Part shown: positions 55,361 through 64,000 of the stretch, piece by piece
Position numbering within the stretch: the stretch's first letter is position 1
How the letters are laid out: each line of letters opens with the position of its first letter
NCBI GenBank assembly: GCA_036245525.1
Contig: BTPG01000005.1
Coordinates: forward strand, 116,774,619-116,838,618
DNA: 64,000 nt
Direction of reading: 5' to 3'
From: Semisulcospira habei
Taxonomy: Eukaryota > Mollusca > Gastropoda > Semisulcospiridae
Made by a program: the position numbers and the translations under genes
Notes under the pieces: generated by a model
What the model was told of the DNA's origin: nothing
Database searches by the model: none
The model's input: the letters and a program-made list of their open reading frames with translations, nothing else

Positions 55361-55957
55361 ACCTAGAAGATAATAATTAAATTACAAAGATTAAACATGG
55401 ACTTAATTCTGCAATACTTAACAGGTATAAAACTTTCTCCAAGTGAAAAACAGTTTGGGTATTCAATGATGATATGATATTCCTCACCAATCACATTAAT
55501 AGCACATTCTGTACGTATACACATTCTTTCATCCAGATACCAAGCTTTCATCATGCTCAATTTGCAGCCTGTGATTACATGTATTACTACACTACTACAT
55601 TGAAATTTTAATGAGGGCAAAAACATACATATCTGGAAGGTATGAAATGTACTTTTCTTTTCCAAATTCATGCTTAAAATTTCTATACAAACAAGCCTTA
55701 ATATTTCTGCTTTTTAGATTGGCATGCCTTTTCTTAACAAACTCATCAATTAAACTATTTTCAATTGTTCTACACAGAGTCAATGCTAATAAAAGTGTGT
55801 GTCTGCCAAATACAAACAAGACCAGTAAATAGTGTACGTAATTACAAGTGCAGTCTTGATGTCATTTAGGAAGAAGATGTAAAAAGATTACCCCCAAAAA
55901 AAATTCAAATGTATTTCAATAACTGTAACTGCCGTGTCAATATGTATTTCAATAACT
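55361..55957. other. No gene seen
   Basis: AT-rich. The missing upstream FRRS1-like exon was sought here on the minus strand and not found. Confidence 0.45.
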
Positions 55958-56178
55958 TTAACCCTTATCATTCAGAATAAACCAGAGTGTGAAATAAGTT
56001 TGACCAAAATAGTTCAAGGGTGGTGCCAGAATAGCTTGGCGCCTCTAGGCGCCAAGCTATTCTGGCACCACCCTTGAACTAAAGCGATTGGTCTATATCC
56101 TTATCTGTAAGTACTATAACGTAGCTTGCATATGGCAGTGTGCAGATTTGAAGCTTTTAGCTTCAGTGTATGGGTTAA
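55958..56178. mobile_element. TTAA-ended hairpin element, family A (class i, perfect core)
   Basis: TTAACCCTTATCATTCAG to CTTCAGTGTATGGGTTAA. Arms pair without error around GGCGCCTCTAGGCGCC. Sister copy at 43921. Confidence 0.88.
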
Positions 56179-56316
56179 CTGCAATGTCATGAGCCCCAAG
56201 AACTGTGGGGGGCGCATGAGAATCTGCACTTCTGAGCTGCCTCAATCACAGTCATACACCTGTATCTCTGACAGATGGGGTTCTGTAACATTACAGTTAC
56301 AGCAAATCCACCATGG

Positions 56317-56531
56317 TTAACCCATTTAACCCCATGGCCACATATTTCCCAAATTTGAGACGTGTCACATAACGACTGTGTTTCAGTTGCAGGTGATGGA
56401 TTGACCATGATATTCAACAGAAGTGCCAGATTAGCTTGGTGCCATCAGGCATCAAGCTAATCTGGCACTACTCTTGAATCATCATGTTCGATCCTTCTCC
56501 TGCTGTAGTGCGTTAGGGCTGAATGGGTGAA
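56317..56531. mobile_element. TTAA-started hairpin element, family A (class ii)
   Basis: TTAACCCATTTAACCCCATGG to TAGGGCTGAATGGGTGA. Tip GGTGCCATCAGGCATC; several mismatches. Confidence 0.8.
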
Positions 56532-56573
56532 GGGACATACCCAGGTAGTTTCTAGCTGCTGGCAGTGAAGAGC

Positions 56574-56757
56574 TTAACCCCATTACTGCCAGGACACAAT
56601 TCAACTAACTGCAAGAAGCATAGAGCCTCATGAGCCACACAGTAACTGGAAGAAAGGGGGTGGGGGGGTAAGGGGGGGGGGGGGCCCTCATACTGTCCTG
56701 TGCCTCTTGCTAGATCCAGTCAAGACCCATGTCTGTTATCGTCTGCAGTGAGTTTAA
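56574..56757. mobile_element. TTAA-ended element carrying a family C core
   Basis: TTAACCCCATTACTGCCAGG to GTCTGCAGTGAGTTTAA. The family C arms (TGCAAGAAGCATAGAGCCTC and TGTGCCTCTTGC) remain, with a G-tract expanded in the middle. Confidence 0.7.
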
Positions 56758-57002
56758 CAGCGCAATTTGTGTTTACTTGCAGCAAAAAAAATAGAGTGTC
56801 TGACATGCTTTAATCCCTGCATTCATGCAGCAGCCAGTATTGTATGCACAAAGGGGTTATTAACAAGAAAACACAAGATGAGGATTTCATCCCAAAGTCT
56901 ACCGTATTGTTTGGAGCTCAGATGTGTTTATCTTTTAGGAACATTCAGAGCTGTTCATATTTTTAGGCTTATTATGCTGATCCTTTTCCCTCCTCTCTAA
57001 GC

Positions 57003-57180
57003 CAACACAAATAAAGACGGACACATGGCGCTTTCCGCCATTAGTACACTCTGTGGGCTCATGTAGCAACAGGAATCCATCTCCTACTCTAACCCACCCT
57101 CTGATCCACACACATTGGCCCACAGAAATAAAGACGGACACACGGCGATTCCCGCCATTCGTAAGCTCCATGGTCTGGCA
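57003..57180. repeat. Direct repeat of about 60 bp, spaced 119 bp
   Basis: AATAAAGACGGACACAYGGCG and CCGCCATTMGTA occur near 57009 and 57128. Confidence 0.65.
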
Positions 57181-57767
57181 TAGCATAGCTATTCTAAAGA
57201 AGAATAATAGAACAAGCAGCGAAATGACGTCACTTCAAGCTTCACGTCATCGTGTCATTAGCCCCACAATGCTGTGTTCATAGTGACAACTCGATGTTAT
57301 ACATCACTCATCGCAGTACGAACGTTTGACGTATCAGAGAAATAACTTTGTAATTTTCTTGCCGATTTTCACACCTAGGGCTTACAGGTCACAATTTGAT
57401 CTAATCCTAACTAATCCTACCCCAGGGCTGGGACAAACAGCAGGCTTATGCAAACAGTGTTCATGAAAAATCATGAGGGTATTAATGAGAAGATAGTTTT
57501 TTTCGTAAAAGAAAAATTAAAGTTATGTTAGCTGTTTTACAAATGACGCAGAGACAAACTGTAGGCTTATGTAAATACCGTATACGAAAAATCATGGGAC
57601 TATTTATGAGAAGATTGTTGTTTTTTCCATAAAAAAGATTGAATTGTTTTAAGATTAACCCATATAATTCGTGAAATTAATCCCAAAAACGTGAAAATAT
57701 ATTTTTTCAAAAAATGCATTTTTCTCTAAAATAATTTTTTTCGAAAAATGAATTTTTCTTTAAAATG
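57181..57767. other. No gene seen
   Basis: AT-rich. A short repeated theme (AAATCATGRG, then TATTWATGAGAAGAT) occurs near 57465 and 57588. Confidence 0.45.
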
Positions 57768-58111
57768 AATTTTTTCGAAAAATACTTACCGATGGTATTA
57801 CAAATAGGAACATTACCTAGCTAGCCTAATTTTAGCCAAAATTTGGTTGTGTCCGTATAAGGGAGTGATGGCAGGTGAGGGGCACCTTAGTACCGGCCGT
57901 AACCTGAGTAGCCTCCCTTACACCCTATCCGGTAAGAGCTCACCCGATATGCCTCAGTTTAGTTTCTTAGCAAACTGGCGGCAAGCAGGGCAGGTGGGAG
58001 GGACCTTCGAGTAATACCATCGGTAAGTATTTTTCGAAAAAATTGATTTTGAAGAAAAATTCATTTGTTTCCTCAAAACACATTACCGATGGTATTACTA
58101 ATAGGAAGAAT
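57768..58111. repeat. DIRS-element repeat unit A
   Basis: Contains three related signals: left arm TTCGAAAAATACTTACCGATG then GTATTAC (about 57773-57801), its inverted partner GTAATACCATCGGTAAGTAT (about 58012-58031), and a further direct copy CATTACCGATGGTATTAC (58081-58098). An almost parallel unit lies at 60601-60932. Such paired direct and inverted repeats flank tyrosine-recombinase retroelements. Confidence 0.75.
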
Positions 58112-58217
58112 CCCGAAGGGGAGGTGGGTGCCGCTATAGTGCCCCTAACCAAGACACTGTCCTCAGACCCGCCCTCCCGAGGCAAACTCCCGATAATTTT
58201 AGCTAAGATGCCTACGG

Positions 58218-58645
58218 CACCTATGTCGCCCGGAGGGAGTGTTGCGCTGCTGCGATGTCTCCCACCAGCGAAAGGTTCTGCCACTGGGCGGAGAGGTCCC
58301 TCAGGTACAAGCGGGCAAAGGTAGTCTCAGATCGCCATCCCACGGCCGCCACAATGTCCTGTACAGCACAGTTGCGGTCGAATACGAGACTTGCGGCCAT
58401 GGCTCTGATCTCATGTGCCCTGATGTTCATACATTTGGCTGCATCAGGGGCGAGATCCTAGTAGGCAGAGCGAATCACCCATCAGAGCCCGGAGGAGATG
58501 ATCTGAGCTGAGATGTCACGTCTACCTGGGGACAGAGGGAGAAACAGGCGGGTGCGTCCTCTGCGGAGTGGCTTGGTCCGGCGCAGGTACACACGTAAGG
58601 CTCTCATCAGTCCTGTAGTCTGGTCACCCGGGTGGAGTCTGTCAT
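58218..58645 (-). pseudogene. DIRS tyrosine recombinase C-terminal half
   Basis: Continues with LMRALRVYLRRTKPLRRGRT then RLFLPLSPGRRDIS, two stop codons, then AHEIRAMAASLVF (box II H-x-x-R), VGWRSETTFARLYLRDLSAQ with the presumed nucleophile tyrosine in ARLYLRD, and a stop after SLRAT. The box II His-Arg and the tyrosine are retained; the stops and the frame change near 58.65 kb show it is inactive. Confidence 0.85.
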
Positions 58646-59725
58646 TCAAAGTGTAGAATAGCCATCATCTGTGGGGCTGCCAAGGCGCCCGCATCTTGGC
58701 CAGAAGATCGGTTCAGGTAGCAGTAGCACGGAGCCATCCGTCCGGAACTGCAAGCAATCTGGACGTGTCGACAGCGCGTGAAGTTCACCGACCCCGGAAG
58801 CCGTGGCGAGGGCCAAGAGGAAGTACGTCTTCCACGTCACGTCCGGCATGCGCGCCAACAGAAGAGGTTCAAAATGGTCTGAGTTGAGCCACGGAAGCAC
58901 CCAAGTAGATCCCATCTCGGTACCAGCGAACGCAGGGCCGGGCGATGCAGACCAAAGTGGGCCATCAGAACGGAGAGGTCTTTGCAGCTGCCCGGATCGG
59001 GCTGGCTCCCATGCAGGTAGTTGTCGGCGATCATGGCGAGGTAGCCCCGAAAGGAGATTGGCGCCAGAATACGCTGGTGGTGAAGAGCCAAGGAAGAACC
59101 CCACCAGCTGGGGTACCGTCAAGCCGTGTGGAGGGAGAGGATGTCGCCACAGCCGTCGCCCAGCGCTCGCCACATCCCTCAAAACTCGTCTGGTCGAGGG
59201 TCTGCAAGTCGAAACGATAGCAACCACCGCCGCCCTGGAAAAGCCTCTACTGGTGAGGGCTCGCCGCGCCAGGTCCCTCGTCGCGAAGAGGTCGAGCATG
59301 GGAGTCTCCCAATTGGTCCCAGTCTTCTGGAAGATGTCTGGCCAGAGTGTCCACCCGGTGTGGAGAAGCTGGCTGCAATGCAGGCTACCACAGTCGGATG
59401 CCCTGGAAGAGTCTCGTGCGAAGCGTGATGCCCCAATCCTCGCCGCAGCGGAACGCCTGGTGGAGAAGGATGCAAGCGAGTGATGGCGGTTCCCGCCCTG
59501 TTCTTGGAAGCAGGGGACGATGTTGGGGATGTCGGCCAAGACTAGGAGTTCCTGGCGCCAATGGTGAGACTCCAATGTCGTGCGGGTCTGGCACAAGACT
59601 TGGCTGCCAGTACCTGAGTCGGTTGACGTGGGGCGGTCCTCATCAGCGACCCTGGTCCAGTAGCCCCTAACCGCAACGGTGTCAAGGAAGATGGGGGAGA
59701 GCCGGAGAACGGAGATCACCGCCAA
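58646..59725 (-). pseudogene. DIRS RNase H end and recombinase N-terminal half
   Basis: A 359-codon open frame. Residues around 145-150 carry LDLFATRD, the post-RNase H block common in DIRS proteins. From about residue 285 the text WKTYFLLALATASGVGELHA, then DCLQFRTDGSVLLLPEPIF, is the recombinase core. The arginine expected just before VGEL is a glycine here (GGG codon), so the catalytic Arg I appears lost. The upstream part reads better as RNase H in other frames, so this long frame is probably a shifted composite. Confidence 0.75.
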
Positions 59726-60600
59726 GGAATCGTCCGAACTCTAAGGGAGATGCGTCCACAGTCAAACAGCCACCCAGGACATGTCCCTCCAGTCGCAGGC
59801 TCATCTGGTCGAAGTCCAAACCGTAACGAAGGTACCCCAGCCGCGTGGAGAAACTCTCGCGGCGAAGGCTTGCTGCGAAACGTCCAGGCGCGGGAGAAGA
59901 GGTCTCGGGCTGTAGACATCAAACGTGTTGGTGGTCCGTCGAAGGTCAGGACGCTGGCAGCCCACCTGCATACCGCAGCACAAAAACACTAGGCCGAGGT
60001 CCGTGTCGCATCCTTGAACCGGAGGAGGAGCTTGGACAGCACCCTAGGTCAGCGGGACGAGAGGTCTTCCCACGAGGTGGAGGGCGACGACCGCTCCTGG
60101 CCGCGGAGATGAACGGGGAAGGCGAAGCAGAGAAGCGTCAGCATGTCCTGCGGAAGTCCCAGAAGATTCTCGGCTGGGAAGTGAAGTCTCGATCCAGCAC
60201 CCGGGCCACTGGGCGAGGAGGACGGACGAGGAACCGCGGCCCGCCCCGCGGAAGTAGGGTGAAGACTGCGGTGCTGTTGGAGACGGTGAGAAGGTCCAGA
60301 TGTCGCCAACGAACCCGAAGCTGGATCCCTAGGAGGCCGAGTAGTCTCTCGTAATCAGGTGAAACTCCCCTGTTGGCGAGACTTGCGACGGCGAAGGGAC
60401 AACAGGAGTGAAGGCGCAGAGGAACTCTCCCGTCGCGAAAGCCGCCCAGCGAAGGAGATGACGGTCGTCTGCAGAACATCATCTGTGGAACCGGAGCTGC
60501 CGACGCAGAAGACACTGAAGCATCAAGGGAAAGGAGCCTGCTGCGGTACACCGCCCCTGAAGGGCTCCTACTCTAGAAAAATGCATTTTTCTCTAAAAGG

Positions 60601-60932
60601 TATTTTTTCGAAAAATACTTACCGATGACATGACAAATAGGAAGTGTCTACTTACTCACACAATTCTAGCCTAAGAAATCCGTTGTGTTACCACACAACC
60701 CGGGAGGCACTCGGGGAACCCCAGGAGGGGCCAGGAGTAGTCTCCCGTTACTGCCCATTCGGTTCTGAGTCCTTCCATAATTCCTCAGTCAGGATACTTA
60801 GGTCACCAGCGGCGAGCGGGGCAGGTGGGAGGGTCCTCCGAGTCATGTCATTGGTAAGTATTTTTCGAAAAAATACCTTTGTGCATTTGTTTCCTCAAAA
60901 ACATTACCGATGACATGACAAATAGGAAGAAT
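60601..60932. repeat. DIRS-element repeat unit B
   Basis: Same layout as unit A: TTCGAAAAATACTTACCGATG then ACATGAC, inverted GTCATGTCATTGGTAAGTAT, and direct copy CATTACCGATGACATGAC. The 7-base tag ACATGAC replaces the GTATTAC of unit A at all three places. Confidence 0.75.
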
Positions 60933-60968
60933 TACGAGAAGGAGGAGGGTGCCGCGCCTCAGCACACC
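60933..60968. repeat. Start of a second, truncated DIRS body
   Basis: GAAGAATTACGAGAAGGAGG, then GGGTGCCGC, matches the sequence that follows unit A (GAAGAATCCCGAAGGGGAGG, then GGGTGCCGC) and then stops. The original locus therefore held at least part of another copy in the same orientation. Confidence 0.6.
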
Positions 60969-61089
60969 TTGAACAATGAACCTTTATTTTCCAACGGTAG
61001 AAGTTATTGGTAACAGGACCAGTTTTCAAACTCACCGTTGCCACATCTACTACATAAATGATATAGACATGTAAACATACACATACCAT

Positions 61090-61340
61090 ACCGCATGCAC
61101 TCGCTCACGCACGCACGGCCGCACATACGCACGCACACGCACGCTCACACTCACACACACGCACTCCGGTACGCACGCATGCACACCACACCTCATGCAT
61201 GCACGCACGCACACACTTGCACACCGCAATTACGCATGCACGCACGCACACACACACAAACTTAACACGCACGCACTTAGACACACGCGCACACATACAC
61301 ACACACGCTCTCGGACATGCACTCCAGACATACATACGCG
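61090..61340. repeat. CA/CGCA-rich low-complexity region
   Basis: Irregular CACGCACGCA repeats. Open frames through it are compositional. Confidence 0.9.
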
Positions 61341-61628
61341 CATAATGCGCACGCTCAAAAATATAAAATGAGTAAAAATGCAAAGTAAAGCAATGCATAG
61401 AAAATCATTATGTACATTAGAAAATATGTATATAGGTATATAGGTGCTCTCTCTCTCTCCCTCTCTCTCACACACGCACGCACGCACACACACACAGATA
61501 CGTGAGCACGCGCCCAAAAATATCGCTTACACACATAATTATCAAGGCAAAAACATTATACACAGTACATGCAGTATTCAATGTACTCTTGGCATTCAGA
61601 TATTATGGTCCACTCTATATAGGAGGGA

Positions 61629-61664
61629 AAAAAAAGAAGAAGAAAAAAAAAAAAAAAAGAGACG

Positions 61665-61706
<42 letters not shown>

Positions 61707-61722
61707 CACACACACACACACA

Positions 61723-61766
<44 letters not shown>

Positions 61767-61800
61767 AACATACTCACACACACGCACATTCACACACCTG
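61629..61800. repeat. A-rich and (CA)n microsatellite
   Basis: A-run near 61645-61660, then CA repeats with CTCACA interruptions. Directly beyond the 3-prime end of the LINE to the right, where it may have grown from a tail. Confidence 0.9.
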
Positions 61801-61839
61801 AACACACGCGCAAGTTATCCCTGTGCTGTAATGATTAGA

Positions 61840-63975
61840 TTACCTCCGAGATTCTAGGTGTTTGAAGAGGCTGATCCTAAATGAGGTGAGCGTCTTTGCA
61901 TTTCTGATTTCTGCAGGAATAGAATTCCAGAATGAACTTTCCGAGAATGACAAACTGGTTTTGAATAAATCAATACGCGGCAGGGGTACTTTGAATTGTT
62001 GTCCATGTCTAGAAGCTACAGATATCCGTTCTGAGAAAAAAGAACTCAAGTACAGTGGACATGATTGCTTGTACAGCTTGTACATCAATACACCTTTATT
62101 GAACTGAAAGTGATGTGATAGAGGGAGCATTTTTAAAGCTTTTCGTCAGTTGAGAGTTCGGGATCGGGAAATATAAGCTTAGCAGCTCTCCTATGTAGGG
62201 AGTTCAGCCTCTTCAAATGTACATCACTAGAACCATCCCACACTGTTGATGCATAGTCTATGTGCGACTTGACATGAGCATTGTAGAAGACGCGTATCTG
62301 TGTCAGTAATTTTCAATTTTGACAACATATACAGACTTCTGGAGACCCTTTTGCACACATTGTTAATATGCAGTTGCCATTTAAGCTGATCATCTATAAT
62401 GACCCCCAAGAGGCGGTGGTGTGATACTTGCTCAATTGGGCTGCCGTTTATAGACAAACTAAGAGAGCGCGGGCATAGCTGGTGCTTTTGACGTGTGGTT
62501 ATAACCATGCATTCTGTTTTTGAAGGATTCAGGGACATGGAGTTGGAATGACACCAGTCGGTGACCTCATGCAGGCTTTCCTGCAGACGCGTGTTAATTG
62601 CGGCTACATTTTTGTGAGGAGTGTGCAGTGTGCAGTCGTCAGCAAACATGTCACAAAAAATATCGGGGCAACTAATATGCAGTGGAAGGTCATTGATAAA
62701 TATGCAGAACAGCAATGGCCCGAGGACAGAGCCCTGAGGCATGCCGCTTTTGACAAGACCATACGAGGAGTAGGATCCATTTAACAGTACTCTTTGCTTC
62801 CTTCCGCTTAAATATGAAGTAAACAATGAGACAGCATCTGCATTGCAGAGATATGCTTGAAGTTTTGACAAAAGGATGTTATGATTTACAAGGTCAAAAG
62901 CTTTCTTAAAATCAATAAAGATCGACCCAGTTATTTGGGAGTTATTCATGGATGCTAGCCACGCATCAATAAGTCTTGTCAGTGCCGTGTGGCAAGAATG
63001 CCTGGGGCGAAAGCCGGACTGAAATACGTGCAAAAGACTGCGACTCTCCAAATATTGATAAAGATGTTTGTGCACGTGTCTTTCATGAGGTTTGGAAAGG
63101 TTGGATAATATGGAAATGGGTCTGTAGTTATTAACATCAGACAGATCTTTTGATTTAGGCAAAGGGATAACCTTGGCTTGCTTCAGTTCTGATGGAAACA
63201 TATTTTGTTGGATGCATAAGCTATAAAAATACGTTAACGATTCTACTGTATAGGGAAGGGACAGTTTCAGAATTTTAGGGCTGATCTCGTCAGGTCCCGA
63301 TGATTTTTTGTTTTTCAGTGACCCGATCAGTTTTCCTACTTCATACACAGCTAGAGGCGGTATAGAGAAGGGGGGGGGGGGGGGGGGTTTGTCCTTAGTC
63401 TTCTGCTTACAGAAGTTAAGCAGGGCCTCCGGGCATGTGTAAGACGCGTTACCGCTTGAGGGTATGATTGACTCAGCAACAGACAGAAAATGTTTATTAA
63501 AAGTGTCTGCAGTAGTAATACTAGAAGGAATGGCTGACGATTTCTTGCTGTTACCTTGGGTGATGAGATTAACCGCACGCCAGAGTGCGGCAGTATCTCT
63601 GTCTTCTTTAATCATTCGTTCAAAGAGAGACTTTTGAGCCCTGTGTACCATAGACTTGACACGGTTACGTTGTTTTTTGTATTCGTTAAATAGCTTGTGT
63701 CTCCTTAAGTCATTTCTCAATTACATTGCTTCGATTATGTCTTGTATAAGCCAAGGCGGTAACGTGTGGTTTTTTACCCACTTTTGCCGCAAAGGGGCGT
63801 GTTTGTTAAGTACTCTTGAAAAGAGTCCATACCAAACAGTCAGAGCCTTTTCAGGGTCAGTTTCGTTATTAACGACATTAAATGGTGTTTGATCAAGGTC
63901 TGCTAAAAAAGCAGACTGATTAAACTGTTTAAACGAACGATACGTTATAGTTGTGTGCCCGTTCTTACGATGCAC
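61840..63975 (-). pseudogene. CR1/Jockey-type reverse transcriptase
   Basis: From the right: PPWLIQDIIEAM, a TAA stop at 63721-63723, then LRNDLRRHKLFNEYKKQRNR and the RT blocks KKSSGPDEISPKIL, VNNYRPISILSNLSK, FQSGFRPRHSCHTAL, IFIDFKKAFDLVNH, MPQGSVLGPLLFCIFINDLP, catalytic FADD in CDMFADDCTLHT, SLNPSKTECMVI and LLGVIIDDQLKW. After a shift the text reads FYNAHVKSHIDYASTVWDGS, then after another shift LPLSHHFQFNKGVLMYKLY and SFSESSFWNSIPAEIR. The RT core itself is open over almost 500 codons. A short G/C homopolymer encodes the PPPPPP stretch near 63380. Confidence 0.9.
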
Positions 63976-64000
63976 TGGCAGTTTTGTTGACCATGAACAT
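61840..64000 (-). mobile_element. CR1/Jockey-type LINE, runs off the window edge
   Basis: At least 2.1 kb on the minus strand, with the endonuclease and 5-prime end beyond 64000. The 3-prime end is the stop at 61840 followed by a short tail into GT-rich sequence. Frame breaks: a stop at 63721, one shift near 62290 and another near 62130. RT motifs below give the superfamily; the exact clade is not resolved. Confidence 0.88.

Larger units (their letters stand above)
58112..60600 (-). mobile_element. DIRS-type tyrosine-recombinase retroelement, decayed and internally deleted
   Basis: About 2.5 kb of minus-strand coding remnants lie between repeat units A and B. Order from the coding 5-prime side: unassigned GC-rich region (60.5-59.8 kb), degenerate RNase H/linker region, a PMLDLFATRD block, then the tyrosine recombinase. 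The body is too short for a complete element; a recognisable reverse transcriptase core (YADD or YLDD) was not found. Multiple frame shifts and stops show it is dead. DIRS elements integrate with a tyrosine recombinase rather than an integrase or endonuclease. GC content is clearly higher than the surroundings. Confidence 0.8.

Noticed and set aside
58803..59483. Long plus-strand frames across the DIRS region
   Set aside because: They are antisense shadows of GC-rich recombinase coding sequence; the domain text is on the minus strand.

Overview
The window is eukaryotic, repeat-rich genomic DNA. Nothing resembles a bacterial operon. The only convincing host gene is split into short exons with GT/AG introns. 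Everything else is mobile or simple-sequence DNA: LINEs of several clades, a tRNA-derived SINE, a tyrosine-recombinase retroelement, a hAT-like MITE, very long CA/TG/AT microsatellites and dozens of short hairpin elements. The repeat mix (GTGACCTTGACCTT repeats ending in GGACGACGG-type sequence, SINEs ending in GTTAAACCC, RTE-like LINEs) suggests a mollusc, probably a gastropod. That is an inference from general familiarity with such genomes; no search was run.

Host gene. On the minus strand between about 54.9 and 29.8 kb lies a ferric-chelate-reductase-1-like gene (DOMON plus cytochrome b561). Eight exons join in consistent reading phase from the second half of the DOMON domain through helix 5, and a terminal exon carries the last helix and the stop codon. 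Reading phase shows that at least one linker exon is missing between 39.46 and 29.94 kb. The signal peptide, any reeler domain and the first half of the DOMON domain are not in the window as far as I can see. A polyadenylation signal lies about 60 bp past the stop.

Layout. 0-10 kb: no genes; hAT-like MITE, hairpins, microsatellites, a 161-bp palindrome. 10-15 kb: SINE and a full-length 3.3-kb RTE-like LINE with an 11-bp target duplication. 15-25 kb: a 768-bp foldback element, two copies of a second LINE (one twin-primed, one with a 55-bp target duplication), a tandem repeat carrying DR1-like motifs, and hairpins. 25-55 kb: the host gene, its introns filled with hairpin elements. 48.8-51.2 kb: minisatellites. 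53.6-54.2 kb: L2/CR1-type LINE tail. 57.7-61 kb: decayed DIRS-type element between two repeat units. 61-64 kb: CA-rich sequence and a CR1/Jockey-type LINE running off the right edge.

Hairpin elements. Four families (called A, B, C and E here) often start TTAACYC and end GRGTTAA, but have unrelated hairpin cores; family D cores lack obvious TTAA ends. Family A (about 29 copies or remnants) has a core of roughly 100 bp in two main classes: class i arms read AGTTCAAGGGTGGTG and AGAATAG, class ii arms read AATTCAAGGGTAGTG and AGATTAG. The two arms of a copy usually change together, so many hairpins stay nearly perfect while their sequences diverge. That covariation, and the sharing of one type of end by unrelated cores, is the most unusual thing in the window. 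TTAA ends followed by CCC fit piggyBac-type MITEs, but no transposase is present here. Repeat boundaries are good to a few bases.
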